Positions 18,140-27,700 of a stretch of 64,000 nt of DNA are shown here, one piece after another. The position numbers and the translations under genes were made by a program. Numbering within the stretch: the stretch's first letter is position 1; each line of letters starts with the position of its first letter. The DNA comes from an uncultured Tolumonas sp. (lineage in GTDB: Bacteria > Pseudomonadota > Gammaproteobacteria > Enterobacterales > Aeromonadaceae), in the NCBI RefSeq assembly GCF_963676665.1, contig NZ_OY781378.1, positions 712,001-776,000 on the forward strand, written 5' to 3'. A model generated the notes under the pieces. That model was not told the origin of the DNA. It saw only the letters and a list, made by a program, of their open reading frames with translations, and ran no database searches.

Positions 18140-18885
18140 ACTTATTGTTGTCCGGCAAGAAAGTGCTCATCACCGGCGCGGGCCGGGGGATCGGCAAAGC
18201 GATAGCGCATCTTTTTGCGGAACATGGCGCAGAGATTTTTCTTAACGGACGCGATGAAACAGCGATTGCACAGTTAAGAGATGAGCTGGTGGCAACCTAT
18301 TCGGCTACCGTTCATCTCGCAGTTTTCGATGTGGCTGATGCTGAATCGGTCAAACAAGGTTTTCGTACACTGTTTGCGGAAACTAAATCGTTGGATGTGC
18401 TAGTCAACAATGCCGGCATTTTGGATGACGCGTTGATTGGCATGGTGTCACAGGCGCAAATTCAACAAACGTTTTCAGCAAATACTTTTAGTGTGCTTTA
18501 TTGTTCGCAATACGCCGCCCGCATGATGCAACGTAATAAACGGGGCAGCATTATCAATATGGCTTCGATTATCGGGCGGGTTGGTAATGCGGGGCAGGCG
18601 GTTTATGGCGGCAGCAAAGCCGCTGTAATTGGCATTACCCAATCGCTAGCAAAAGAGTTGGCCGCACAGAATATTCGAGTTAATGCTATTGCACCGGGTT
18701 TTATTGATACCGACATGGCACGCTCGCTGCCTGATGATAAATTTCAGCAACGGCTCGACAGCATTGCGATGGGGCGTATCGGTTCGCCGGAAGAGGTGGC
18801 TAAAGTTGCATTATTCTTGGCCAGTGATCTGTCGTCATATGTAACGGGGCAGGTGATTGGTGTGGATGGAGGAATGCTGATTTGA
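18136..18885 (+). CDS. SDR-family 3-oxoacyl-ACP reductase (FabG-like)
   Basis: 249 residues. The cofactor loop GAGRGIGKA is at about residues 14-22, NNAGIL at about 92-97, and the catalytic Ser and Tyr-Lys pair appear in NMASIIG and VYGGSKAAV. The length and the C-terminal YVTGQVIGVDGGM match FabG-like NADPH-dependent reductases. It would reduce a keto group on the acyl chain bound to the preceding carrier protein. It overlaps both neighbours by 4 nt, which shows tight coupling. Confidence 0.85.
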   Translation: MNLLLSGKKVLITGAGRGIGKAIAHLFAEHGAEIFLNGRDETAIAQLRDELVATYSATVHLAVFDVADAESVKQGFRTLFAETKSLDVLVNNAGILDDALIGMVSQAQIQQTFSANTFSVLYCSQYAARMMQRNKRGSIINMASIIGRVGNAGQAVYGGSKAAVIGITQSLAKELAAQNIRVNAIAPGFIDTDMARSLPDDKFQQRLDSIAMGRIGSPEEVAKVALFLASDLSSYVTGQVIGVDGGMLI

Positions 18886-20234
18886 GCTTATGGCAGCAAA
18901 TTTCCCAAAATCAGGGCGTGGCTATTTTTGAGCAAGAACAGACATTCAGCTATGCCCAGCTCTGCCTGGCAGCAATGCAGCGTGCAGAAGGCTTGGGGGC
19001 AACTCGCCAGCTGGTGTTATTACTGGCCGATAACTCTTACGACACGCTGACAACCTATCTGGCCTGTTTGGTCGCGAAGCATCCGGTCATCTTATTATCG
19101 TCATCGTTATCGGATGATGTGGTGCAGCAGTTGATCGCGACCTATCAACCGAACTGGCTTTTTCGCCCTCATCATGCCCCTGTTCAGCTCACTGCAAAAC
19201 AGCATCACTTCGCGGATGAACTGGCGGTGATGCTAACGACATCTGGCTCTACGGGAAATGCCAAACTTGTTCGGCTGAGTGAAGCCAACCTTGCCGCTAA
19301 TGCCAATTCTATCTGCCAATATTTAGGCATGAAACCAGATGATCGAGCGCTGACGGCGTTGCCTTTTGCTTACTCCTATGGTCTATCAGTCATTAACAGT
19401 CATTTGCTTTGTGGTGCATCAATTACCATGACGAATGATGGGCCGTTAGAGCGCGGGTTCTGGCAGTTATTGAAAACCCAGCCGATCACTCAGCTGACCG
19501 GTGTGCCTTACAGTTACCAAATTTATGAGCAGCTACGCCTGCGGCGGCAAAAATGGCCACATCTGCGGATCATGACACAAGCCGGTGGCCGTATGCCGCC
19601 TGAGCGCGTGCTTGATTATGCTCGTTGGTGCGCGGACGAACAGATTGCCTTTTATGTCATGTATGGGCAAACCGAAGCCACCGCACGTATGACTTATTTG
19701 CCACCGGAATTAGCGCTACAACACCCTGACAGCATCGGTGTTCCGATCCCACAAGGTGAGATGCTGATTCTCGATGAACAGGGTAAGCCTCTTACTGATG
19801 GTGTGGGGGAACTCTGTTATCAGGGGCCAAATGTGATGCTGGGCTATGCCAGCCAATTGAGCGATTTGGTCTTACCTGCAAACGAGCCTCGCTTGCGTAC
19901 TGGCGATTTAGGCTATCGCAACGCACAAGGCTTGTTGTTTGTGACTGGGCGTTTGAAACGGCAAATTAAACTGGCTGGAATCCGCTGGCAACTCGATGCG
20001 TTTGAGCAGCAGTGCAAACAGCATGGCTGGGATGTGGTTTGTTGTGGTGAGGATCAGAAATTATGTGTGGCCTGTGTGTGCGTTGATCATGCTGAGCCAC
20101 TGATTGCCCATTTACGCGAAGTACACCAACTGCATCCGAGCTTATTTCAGGTCATCGTTGTCGATGCTATTCCGCGAACGCATGCCGGTAAAATTGATTA
20201 CCCTGCGCTGAATGCACAGTTTGGTGTTGCGTAA
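18882..20234 (+). CDS. AMP-dependent acyl ligase (ANL superfamily)
   Basis: 450 residues. TTSGSTGNAKLVRLSE (about residues 123-138) is the ATP/AMP loop, YGQTEATARM the A5 motif, TGDLGYRNAQGL the A7 motif, and HAGKIDYPAL near the C-terminus the A10 lysine motif. It should adenylate a carboxylic acid and load it on the acyl carrier protein or CoA. The start is a TTG whose first bases overlap the stop of the reductase gene (TTGA), with GGAGGA about 9 nt upstream. The substrate is unknown. Confidence 0.83.
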   Translation: MSLWQQISQNQGVAIFEQEQTFSYAQLCLAAMQRAEGLGATRQLVLLLADNSYDTLTTYLACLVAKHPVILLSSSLSDDVVQQLIATYQPNWLFRPHHAPVQLTAKQHHFADELAVMLTTSGSTGNAKLVRLSEANLAANANSICQYLGMKPDDRALTALPFAYSYGLSVINSHLLCGASITMTNDGPLERGFWQLLKTQPITQLTGVPYSYQIYEQLRLRRQKWPHLRIMTQAGGRMPPERVLDYARWCADEQIAFYVMYGQTEATARMTYLPPELALQHPDSIGVPIPQGEMLILDEQGKPLTDGVGELCYQGPNVMLGYASQLSDLVLPANEPRLRTGDLGYRNAQGLLFVTGRLKRQIKLAGIRWQLDAFEQQCKQHGWDVVCCGEDQKLCVACVCVDHAEPLIAHLREVHQLHPSLFQVIVVDAIPRTHAGKIDYPALNAQFGVA

Positions 20235-21304
20235 TGTCTACACTATTAGATCAGCTGATGCAGGCGCCTGTTTACCAGTTACCGCAGGCAGAAAAAGAAG
20301 CATTATTACTGCCTCGGCTCAATGAGTTGACACACTGGCATGATCAACATTGTGAGCTGTTTCATCATTTAATGCAGGCAACCCAAGCACAGTTACAAGC
20401 CACAGATTATGGCGATTTGCCCTATGTTGCTGTGCGGTTATTTAAACATCGCCTGTTAAGCAGTGTGCCTCATGATGCCATCTTTAAAACTCTCACTTCA
20501 TCTGGTACCACAGGCGCGGTTTCCCGTATTGTGCTCGATCGCGACAGTGCCGCGCTGCAAAGCAAAGTGTTAGTCAAAATCATGCAGGAATATATTGGTA
20601 AACAACGCTTACCGATGCTGCTGGTGGAACAACCTGCTCTCATTCAAAACCGCAGTGGTTTTTCTGCTCGTGGCGCTGGCGCATTGGGGCTGTCGTTTTT
20701 AGGGCGTGATCATCACTATGCATTAGATGAACAGATGCAACCGAATTGGCCGGTGATTGAGGCGTTTTGCGAGAAACATGCTGACCAGCCGGTGTTCCTG
20801 TTTGGTTTTACCTTTATGGTTTGGCAATGTTTATTAGAACCACTGAAAAAGCGTGGCATCAAATTACCACTCTCGAAAGGCGTGTTATTCCATAGCGGTG
20901 GCTGGAAGAAACTGACGCATTTAGCCGTCAGCGCCAGCGACTTTAATCAACGCTGTGCTGATGTGCTGGGCATTCAACAGGTACACAATTTTTATGGCAT
21001 GGTGGAACAAACCGGGGCTATTTTTGTCACTTGTGAGCATGGTCATCTGCATACACCAGTGATGGCTGATGTGCTGATCCGAGATCCAAAAACGCTCGCG
21101 GTTTTACCACATAAACAGAAAGGGCTGATTCAGGTGCTTTCCGCGTTACCGCAAAGCTATCCCGGCCATAGTTTGTTGACGGAAGATCTCGGCACGTGTC
21201 TGGGGGAAGATGATTGCCCTTGTGGGCGCAAAGGCCGTTATTTTGTCGTACATGGGCGGTTGCCGAAAGCGGAGGTGCGAGGATGCAGCGACACATTTCG
21301 TTAA
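20234..21304 (+). CDS. LuxE-like acyl-protein synthetase
   Basis: 356 residues of the LuxE/acyl-protein synthetase family, with TLTSSGTTGAVSRIVLDRDS (about residues 90-109) as the adenylation loop, GVLFHSGGWKK in the middle, and NFYGMVEQTGAIFVTCEHGH toward the C-terminus. In the luminescence system LuxE activates a fatty acid and passes it to LuxC as a thioester. Here LuxC follows but luxAB are absent, so light production is not the role. It shares one base with the upstream stop (TAATG). Confidence 0.82.
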   Translation: MSTLLDQLMQAPVYQLPQAEKEALLLPRLNELTHWHDQHCELFHHLMQATQAQLQATDYGDLPYVAVRLFKHRLLSSVPHDAIFKTLTSSGTTGAVSRIVLDRDSAALQSKVLVKIMQEYIGKQRLPMLLVEQPALIQNRSGFSARGAGALGLSFLGRDHHYALDEQMQPNWPVIEAFCEKHADQPVFLFGFTFMVWQCLLEPLKKRGIKLPLSKGVLFHSGGWKKLTHLAVSASDFNQRCADVLGIQQVHNFYGMVEQTGAIFVTCEHGHLHTPVMADVLIRDPKTLAVLPHKQKGLIQVLSALPQSYPGHSLLTEDLGTCLGEDDCPCGRKGRYFVVHGRLPKAEVRGCSDTFR

Positions 21305-22512
21305 CCACCACCGAGATAACACCAGTCAAGATGCCACATTGGGATGACGCACTATTAGCCTCCGTTGACGTGGTTTGTCCGCGCAATGCCACTTGGTCTG
21401 TATTTGAATTAGAGCCTTTAGCGGTATTCAGTGAGCCAGTGACCCGTTTTGTCACTGAGTTGTCACGTCGTTTGTTACTGTTGGCGCACAGTCAGCCGGA
21501 TTTAGCCGCGTTAGGTTTTTTTCTCCGACCTGCGGCATTGAAGCAAGCGCTGCAACAATATAAGCATGCTGATCTGATGCCGCTTGGGCTGACATTCCAT
21601 TTAGTGCCATCAAACGTACCAACCGTTGCTTTTTACTCTTGGCTGGCAGCATTACTGCAGGGGAATAGCGCCGTCGTGCGTTTGTCTTCCCGACGTAACA
21701 CAGTGCAAGATGCCATGCTGGATTTGCTAAACCAGATGTTTAGTGAGGTGGAATGGCACGCTATCGCGGCGCGTGTGCGGTTTGTGCGGTATCAGCACAG
21801 CAATGCCATCACGGAATATTTTTCTGCGCTTTGTTTTTCCCGGGTAATTTGGGGCGGTGATAACACCATTCGTGAAATCAGAAAAATTCCGCTGTCGGCG
21901 AAAGCAAAAGAGCTCTGTTTTCCTGATCGTAAATCAGTCGCGGTGTTGGATAGTCATTATCTGAACGCATTAAGCGAACGTGATTTTGCACAATTGATCC
22001 AGCGCTTAGGTTTGGATATTAGCCAGTTTAACCAGCAAGCCTGTGCTTCCCCTGTATTATTGGTTTGGTTGGGCGAGCCTTCGACAGAAATATGGCTACG
22101 CTTTTGGCTGGCACTTTCATGTCAATTTCCTGACGAATTTGCCGATAAGTTAGAACAAACGGTAAACCTGCAGTTAGCGGCTTGCGATGGTTTGATTTCT
22201 CAGTCGGTACAGTTTGGTAATCTAACCGTTGCTGCGATCAGTCATGCTGCAGATGTGAACTTCTGTAAATTTGGTGCCGGTTTTCTGGTTTATCAAATCG
22301 TTGACGAATTAGATGGTTGGCTAACACAGCCTGCATCATTCCAGACCTGTGTTTATGTAGGAGCCAATAAAACGCATTTGGTGGAGTTAGTAAAAAAAAG
22401 CTTAACCATGCGTATTGATCGAGTTTGTCCTGCGGGGCAGGCGCTGGCATTCGATTGGATTTGGGATGGTCACGCCATGTTGAGTTCATTTAGTCGTCAG
22501 TTCATTCGCTAA
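21283..22512 (+). CDS. LuxC-like acyl-CoA/acyl-protein reductase
   Basis: 409 residues from ATG 21283, overlapping the luxE-like gene by 22 nt. It belongs to the LuxC/aldehyde dehydrogenase superfamily. LGLTFHLVPSNVPTVAFYSW corresponds to the NADPH-binding region, and the acyl-accepting Cys is residue 254 in NQQACASPVLLVWLG. It would reduce the LuxE-bound acyl thioester to an aldehyde, or release it to another acceptor. It ends the pseH-to-luxC operon; the next gene starts 86 nt later with different base composition. Confidence 0.8.
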   Translation: MQRHISLTTTEITPVKMPHWDDALLASVDVVCPRNATWSVFELEPLAVFSEPVTRFVTELSRRLLLLAHSQPDLAALGFFLRPAALKQALQQYKHADLMPLGLTFHLVPSNVPTVAFYSWLAALLQGNSAVVRLSSRRNTVQDAMLDLLNQMFSEVEWHAIAARVRFVRYQHSNAITEYFSALCFSRVIWGGDNTIREIRKIPLSAKAKELCFPDRKSVAVLDSHYLNALSERDFAQLIQRLGLDISQFNQQACASPVLLVWLGEPSTEIWLRFWLALSCQFPDEFADKLEQTVNLQLAACDGLISQSVQFGNLTVAAISHAADVNFCKFGAGFLVYQIVDELDGWLTQPASFQTCVYVGANKTHLVELVKKSLTMRIDRVCPAGQALAFDWIWDGHAMLSSFSRQFIR

Positions 22513-22598
22513 ATAAAAATAAGTAATTTTTTGGCTCATATATGTGATATTACTGATCAGAATTGAAATATTTTTAATATCTTGGTTTGGAGATTAAA

Positions 22599-22994
22599 AT
22601 GAGAATTCATTTTTTACAATTACAAACACATGGCGATGATCGAGGTGCGCTGATCGCACTTGAACAAGGTAAAAACATTCCTTTTGATATCAAAAGAGTA
22701 TATTACATGTTTAATACCGGTCACGGAGTTAGACGTGGTTTTCATGCTCACAAAGCATTAAAACAAGTTGCAATTGCCGTCAGAGGGTCTTGCCGCTTTC
22801 TTCTTGATGACGGACAGGAAAAAATAGATATTCTCCTTGACAATCCATCTCAAGGGTTGCTTATAGAGTCTTTTGTTTGGCGTGAAATATATGATTTTTC
22901 GGAAGAGTGTGTCTTAATGGTTTTAGCTGATAAATTATATGATGAGTCAGATTACATTCGAGATTACTCTGAATTCAAAGCGCAAGTTTCTTAA
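22599..22994 (+). CDS. dTDP-6-deoxy-hexulose 3,4-ketoisomerase (FdtA/WxcM family)
   Basis: 131 residues from ATG 22599 (GGAG just upstream; an in-frame TTG at 22587 overlaps it). It has a cupin fold with the active-site run RRGFHAHKALKQVAIAVRGS at about residues 43-62, as in FdtA/QdtA sugar 3,4-ketoisomerases. These convert dTDP-4-keto-6-deoxyglucose to the 3-keto sugar for 3-amination. It is AT-rich. With the two genes after it, it forms a dTDP-Fuc3NAc or dTDP-Qui3NAc cassette; which one depends on C4 stereochemistry that I cannot read from sequence. Confidence 0.85.
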   Translation: MRIHFLQLQTHGDDRGALIALEQGKNIPFDIKRVYYMFNTGHGVRRGFHAHKALKQVAIAVRGSCRFLLDDGQEKIDILLDNPSQGLLIESFVWREIYDFSEECVLMVLADKLYDESDYIRDYSEFKAQVS

Positions 22995-23003
22995 GGATGC
23001 AAA

Positions 23004-23474
23004 ATGATTCATCAATTGAGTGATGTACAATCAAAAAGTATTGGTGAAAATACGAGAGTTTGGCAATTTTCAGTTATTCTCCCTAATGCACGAATAGGCT
23101 GTGATTGTAATATATGTGCGCATACATTAATCGAAAATGATGTAGTTATAGGTAATCGCGTAACTATCAAGTCAGGTGTTTTTGTCTGGGATGGAATAAC
23201 AATAGAAGATGATGCATTCATTGGTCCTAATGCAACCTTTACAAATGATAAATTTCCTCGGTCAAAACAGCCATTTGATAGAAGTAAACGTACTCTTGTT
23301 AATGCGGGGGCCTCTATTGGTGCAGGGGCAGTAATTTTGCCCGGTGTGATTTTAGGGAAAAAATGCATGATAGGTGCGGGTGCTGTTGTTACTCATGATA
23401 TACCTGAATTAGCAATTGTTATTGGCAACCCTGCGAGGGTAATAGGATTTATTAATGAAGATCCCCTTTCTTGA
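23004..23474 (+). CDS. Sugar 3-N-acetyltransferase, left-handed beta-helix (FdtC/QdtC-like)
   Basis: 156 residues built of hexapeptide repeats ([53 protein letters not shown]), the left-handed parallel beta-helix of trimeric acetyltransferases. It should use acetyl-CoA to acetylate the 3-amino group made by the following aminotransferase. It overlaps that gene by 20 nt. One sampled stretch (23101-23160) is only about one third GC, well below the flagellar genes. Confidence 0.84.
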   Translation: MIHQLSDVQSKSIGENTRVWQFSVILPNARIGCDCNICAHTLIENDVVIGNRVTIKSGVFVWDGITIEDDAFIGPNATFTNDKFPRSKQPFDRSKRTLVNAGASIGAGAVILPGVILGKKCMIGAGAVVTHDIPELAIVIGNPARVIGFINEDPLS

Positions 23475-24558
23475 TTTGAAAATGATGAATGCTAGATACG
23501 AGTCTGAATTAAAATCGGCTTGTTCTAGAGTTATTGAATCTGGGTGGTATATTGCGGGAAATGAACTATCCTCATTTGAGTCTAGCTTTGCGGGTTATTG
23601 TAATACTGCATTTTGTGTTGGTGTTGGTAATGGATATGATGCATTAGTGCTCGTTTTACGAGCATGGAAGCAACAAGGAAAATTGCATGATGGAGATGAG
23701 GTTTTAGTACCACGAAATACCTTCATTGCAACTGTTGCCGCAATAATTGTCAATAATCTTGTACCGGTCCTAGTTGATGTTGATCCTGATACATTTAATA
23801 TTGATCTAAATCTGATTGTTAATGCCTCTTCGGAAAAAACAAAAGTTATCATTCCTGTGCATCTTTATGGTTTATTAGCTCCTATGCCTGAAATAATAGC
23901 TATTGCTCATGAAAATGGCTGGCTAGTTCTTGAGGATTGTGCTCAAGCTCATGGTGCTGAAATTAATGGCCGCAAAGCCGGTGCTTGGGGAAATGCATCT
24001 GCGTTCAGCTTTTATCCAGGTAAAAATCTAGGTGCACTTGGTGATGCTGGTTGCATAACTACAAATGATACGGAGTTATATAAGCTATTAAAATTATTGA
24101 GAAGTTATGGTTCGGTAGAAAAATATCATCATGAGTTTTTAGGGGTTAATAGTCGTCTTGATGAAATTCAAGCCGCGATGCTTAAAGTAAAATTAAAGTA
24201 TCTAGATGAAGAAATAACATTTAGGCGTCATATTGCAAATCGTTATTTATCTGAAATAAAAAACCCACATATTATTCTTCCAAAGGCTTTAATGAATACC
24301 GCTCATGTATGGCATCTTTTTGTGGTCCGCTGTCAGTCTAGAGATAAATTAAAGCAATACTTAGCAGGTTTTGATATACAGACAATGGTTCATTATCCAT
24401 TTCCTGTTGATTATCACAAGCCATATTCCAATTTAAAAGTGTTTAAATCGAGAGATGGTGGTGCACATAATTTCATTTTATCATTACCTATTTCCCCTTC
24501 AATTAACGATGATGAGCAAAGCTTTATTATTGATAAAATAAATGGATATTTAATCTAG
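23455..24558 (+). CDS. dTDP-3-keto sugar aminotransferase (FdtB/QdtB-like, DegT family)
   Basis: 367 residues. A PLP-dependent fold type I enzyme: the start motif [52 protein letters not shown] and [20 protein letters not shown] are all typical. The PLP lysine is K190 in [15 protein letters not shown]. It transfers an amino group to C3 of the sugar delivered by the ketoisomerase. No rmlA or rmlB is in this window, so the dTDP-4-keto-6-deoxyglucose precursor must come from elsewhere in the genome. Confidence 0.87.
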   Translation: MKIPFLDLKMMNARYESELKSACSRVIESGWYIAGNELSSFESSFAGYCNTAFCVGVGNGYDALVLVLRAWKQQGKLHDGDEVLVPRNTFIATVAAIIVNNLVPVLVDVDPDTFNIDLNLIVNASSEKTKVIIPVHLYGLLAPMPEIIAIAHENGWLVLEDCAQAHGAEINGRKAGAWGNASAFSFYPGKNLGALGDAGCITTNDTELYKLLKLLRSYGSVEKYHHEFLGVNSRLDEIQAAMLKVKLKYLDEEITFRRHIANRYLSEIKNPHIILPKALMNTAHVWHLFVVRCQSRDKLKQYLAGFDIQTMVHYPFPVDYHKPYSNLKVFKSRDGGAHNFILSLPISPSINDDEQSFIIDKINGYLI

Positions 24559-24585
24559 TTGTTCGTTAAATTAGAGGTGGCTGTT

Positions 24586-26130
24586 TTGTTATTTAAAAAT
24601 AAAGAGAAAATTCTGATCTTTGGTACCGGTTCTGGCGGTGTTAATTTTTTCAATAGTTGTCGCAGTCGTTATCGAGTTGTTGGGTTTTTGGATAATAACA
24701 AACAGAAACATGGAGACAAACTTTTGGGCCTGAAGATTTATTCTCCCCAGAAGCTCAAAGAGTTATCATTCGATAAAATAATCATCGCCAGTGATTATTA
24801 CATTGATATACATAACCAGTTAGTTAACCAATTGATGGTAAATGAAGAACAGGTCGAGGTTTTTCACTCGGGTGAGGCAGTATTTTTATCTGGTTGGCAG
24901 CTGCTTAAAAATAAAATATACCAATATTTTATAAAATTGATGTGCTGCCAGCCAGGCTTCCTTACAAGCATTTTATTTCATCTTTTTTATGGCCGCTGGC
25001 GTGGATGCAATAATATAAAAGCGATGCCATTTGACTGGTTAGATCGGCGGGAGGATTTGTGTATCCATCTGTTTCGCCCGGCCATTCCGGATACAGTCGC
25101 AGGACCGGCTTACATAGGGCGGCCGCAGGTTATGGTAGATATACTGTTACCAGAGATTGCTCTTTATCGGATGAAGAGCACTCAGGTTTGCACTGTGTCA
25201 CGCTCTTTTATATTGCCGGACTCTCGATTATTGATTGAGCGAATAGCGTCATCTATCAAAGACGATGCTGATTATTCTGGTGGCCACCTTTTATATCATG
25301 GTAAAAAACTTGCACTAGTGAGAAAGGATTCTCCTGAATTAATTGAAAAAGGAATTCTCATCAGTGGTAGAAATGAAAAAAACTATTATCACTGGATGCT
25401 TGAAGTACTCAGTCAACTGCAGTTTGTTAATGAAATGCCCGATGAGTTTAACGACTACCCAATTTTAATATCAGCATTTAGCGAAAAAATCGAATCTATT
25501 CGTTGCTTCATCGAAGCAGCTAATACAGGCCGTGACCTTATATATTTGAATGGTGTGTCATCCTATCTGGTAGCTGATTTGCTGTTAATTAGCACACCTA
25601 ATAATATGATTGCGAATTCGAAAGGTACTGCGTGGAGTGATGTAAAGAACTCCTATGCAAGATCAGAGTCTATTGAATATTTGCGCCAGACGGCATTTAA
25701 ACGCTGTCGTCATGAGCAGAAATTTAAAAATTATAAACGTATTTTTTTGGCAAGAAAAGGATTCATCCGTCATTACAATCAAAATGAAATCATTGACGCA
25801 TTAGAGAAATTTAATTTTTATTCTGTTTATATGGAAGATCTCAGTTTTGATGAGCAAGTATCACTTATTGCTCAGGCTGATATGATTGTTGGTCCAACGG
25901 GCGCTGCATGGACAAACATTATATTTGCCAAGTCAGGTGCCAAGGCTTTGTGCTGGATGGCCGAAGAATGGGGAGACCTATCCTGCTTTTCAAATCTCGC
26001 TTTTCATGTGGGTGTTGAAATGGATTACATCTCATATTCAGCCGGGACAAAGGAATCACGGGAGCTGTACTATCAAAGTTATCATCTGCCGATTGACGAT
26101 ATAACGAGTTGGGTCAAGGCAAGGATTTGA
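24586..26130 (+). CDS. GT61-type (DUF563) glycosyltransferase with N-terminal Rossmann module
   Basis: About 514 residues from TTG 24586 (AGAGG 8 nt upstream; an earlier TTG at 24559 is possible). The first 80 residues form a small Rossmann module (KILIFGTGSGGVNFF, VGFLDNNKQKHG, FDKIIIASDYY). The C-terminal half is a GT61 domain: RNEKNYYHWMLEVLSQLQF, RIFLARKGF and MIVGPTGAAWTNIIFAKSG. It is probably cytoplasmic and builds an oligosaccharide; acceptor and donor are unknown. The same N-terminal module occurs in the next gene and at the C-terminus of the one after it. Confidence 0.72.
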   Translation: MLFKNKEKILIFGTGSGGVNFFNSCRSRYRVVGFLDNNKQKHGDKLLGLKIYSPQKLKELSFDKIIIASDYYIDIHNQLVNQLMVNEEQVEVFHSGEAVFLSGWQLLKNKIYQYFIKLMCCQPGFLTSILFHLFYGRWRGCNNIKAMPFDWLDRREDLCIHLFRPAIPDTVAGPAYIGRPQVMVDILLPEIALYRMKSTQVCTVSRSFILPDSRLLIERIASSIKDDADYSGGHLLYHGKKLALVRKDSPELIEKGILISGRNEKNYYHWMLEVLSQLQFVNEMPDEFNDYPILISAFSEKIESIRCFIEAANTGRDLIYLNGVSSYLVADLLLISTPNNMIANSKGTAWSDVKNSYARSESIEYLRQTAFKRCRHEQKFKNYKRIFLARKGFIRHYNQNEIIDALEKFNFYSVYMEDLSFDEQVSLIAQADMIVGPTGAAWTNIIFAKSGAKALCWMAEEWGDLSCFSNLAFHVGVEMDYISYSAGTKESRELYYQSYHLPIDDITSWVKARI

Positions 26131-26178
26131 TTGTTAGCTGATGATTTATGTTTTATATGTGTACACTGAAGGTGACAT

Positions 26179-27663
26179 GTGGAAAAGATAATAATTTTTG
26201 GTGCAGGTTCTGATGGCTTAAATACCTATCATCTTATTCAGTATCTTTCTGTTTTTGATGTGGTTGGTTTTGCTGACAACAATTCAAAAATACAAAGCTG
26301 TGAATTGATTGATGGTCTGATAGTATATGCACCAGGAGACCTTTATGGTGTTGATTTTGATAAGATTCTGATTGCAAGTACCTATCACCAAGAAATTAAG
26401 TCGTCGCTAAAGGTAGAACATCCTGAATTATATGAAAAGCTCCTTGAACCGCAGTGCTTGAAAGCAGGCCTTTATGCAAATCAGAAACCGCGGTTTCAAA
26501 AAATGCTCACTCAAGTTAGAGCGAAGAACCGGATCAAGGTTGTTTTTTTTGTAATACACCAAAGTACATGGAAGTTGGACAAGCTATATCAATTAATGTC
26601 TGCCGACGACTACTTTGAACCTGTCATTCTTATCTGTCCTGATTCGAGCAATGGTGGGCAGGGCATGATTAGCGATATGAACAAGTGTCATGAGCATTTT
26701 GTTTCAAAAAACTACAATTCCATCCTTTCATGGCAAAATGATCGATGGATCGATGTGAATAAAGCGTTGGATCCGGATATTGTTTTTTTTACCAACCCAC
26801 ATAACATCACATTACCAGAGTATCAGATATCATCGTTCGTTGATCGACTGACTTGTTACTATCCTTATGGATATATAATTTCAAGTTATGATGATGATGT
26901 TCCTCAGTTTAATAGTTATTTTCATAACCTGTTGTGGTTGTTTTTTACTCCATGTCAGTACAATGAAAAACTCTCAAAAAGGGTTGCTGCCAATAAGGGT
27001 GATAATGTCCGTGTGGTTGGCTATACATTTGGAGAGACTTTACTAGATAACAAGCAGCGAAGAAATGGCTGTGAAAAGAAGAATATTATTTATGCTCCAC
27101 ATCATACGATTTGTGAGAGTAATACACTGGCTTGGTCAACATTCATAAAATATGGCGAAAGAATTGTTACGATTTTTGACCAGTATAGAGACAGGGTGGA
27201 CTTTTATTTCAAACCTCACCCGTTGTTAAAGTCTAGGCTTTATCTTCACCCAGAATGGGGGAAGGATAAAACCGATGCCTATTATGAGTCATGGGGTGAT
27301 AGATATATTTCAGATGATTATGTTGAGTTGTTTTCTAACTCAGATGCCCTTATTCATGACTGCGGCTCATTTCTGATTGAATATATGTATTTAGATAAGC
27401 CAATGGCCTATCTAATTAGAGATGATGAGGTGAGAAACCGTTTTAATGAAATCGGGCAGTTGGCTTTTGATGTTGCTCTTCATGTACATTCGGAAGAGGA
27501 AATTCATTCGTTTATTGATGATGTGCTCTGTGATCGTGACCACAAACGTTTGCAGAGGAATAAGTTCATCAATGAAACCGTTTTGCGGGCTGAGTTACAG
27601 ACGCCATCGCAGAATATAATTGATGTGATTAAAAATGAAATCAATGCCAAGATTTCTGAATGA
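26179..27663 (+). CDS. CDP-glycerol glycerophosphotransferase-like (TagB/F family) with N-terminal Rossmann module
   Basis: 494 residues, GTG start. Residues 1-80 repeat the Rossmann module of the preceding protein (KIIIFGAGSDGLNTY, VVGFADNN, DKILIASTYHQEI). The rest resembles the TagB/TagF/SpsB family: NIIYAPHHTICES, VDFYFKPHPLLKSRLY, FSNSDALIHDCGSFLIEYMY with the conserved His/Asp/Ser and C-terminal KPMAYLIRDDE. TagF-type enzymes move a phospho-alcohol from a CDP-activated donor, so this one is a candidate for transfer of CMP-activated hydroxyethylphosphonate made by the genes at 29-32.7 kb. That link is inference. Confidence 0.7.
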   Translation: MEKIIIFGAGSDGLNTYHLIQYLSVFDVVGFADNNSKIQSCELIDGLIVYAPGDLYGVDFDKILIASTYHQEIKSSLKVEHPELYEKLLEPQCLKAGLYANQKPRFQKMLTQVRAKNRIKVVFFVIHQSTWKLDKLYQLMSADDYFEPVILICPDSSNGGQGMISDMNKCHEHFVSKNYNSILSWQNDRWIDVNKALDPDIVFFTNPHNITLPEYQISSFVDRLTCYYPYGYIISSYDDDVPQFNSYFHNLLWLFFTPCQYNEKLSKRVAANKGDNVRVVGYTFGETLLDNKQRRNGCEKKNIIYAPHHTICESNTLAWSTFIKYGERIVTIFDQYRDRVDFYFKPHPLLKSRLYLHPEWGKDKTDAYYESWGDRYISDDYVELFSNSDALIHDCGSFLIEYMYLDKPMAYLIRDDEVRNRFNEIGQLAFDVALHVHSEEEIHSFIDDVLCDRDHKRLQRNKFINETVLRAELQTPSQNIIDVIKNEINAKISE

Positions 27664-27700
27664 CTCGGCAATTATTGTGTAAGTTTAATCTCTGTTATGT

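Noticed and set aside
17365-22512. Bioluminescence operon (luxC and luxE homologues)
   Set aside because: No luxA or luxB is present, the gene set includes pseH and an acyl carrier protein, and the promoter is flagellar. A glycan acylation role is more likely.
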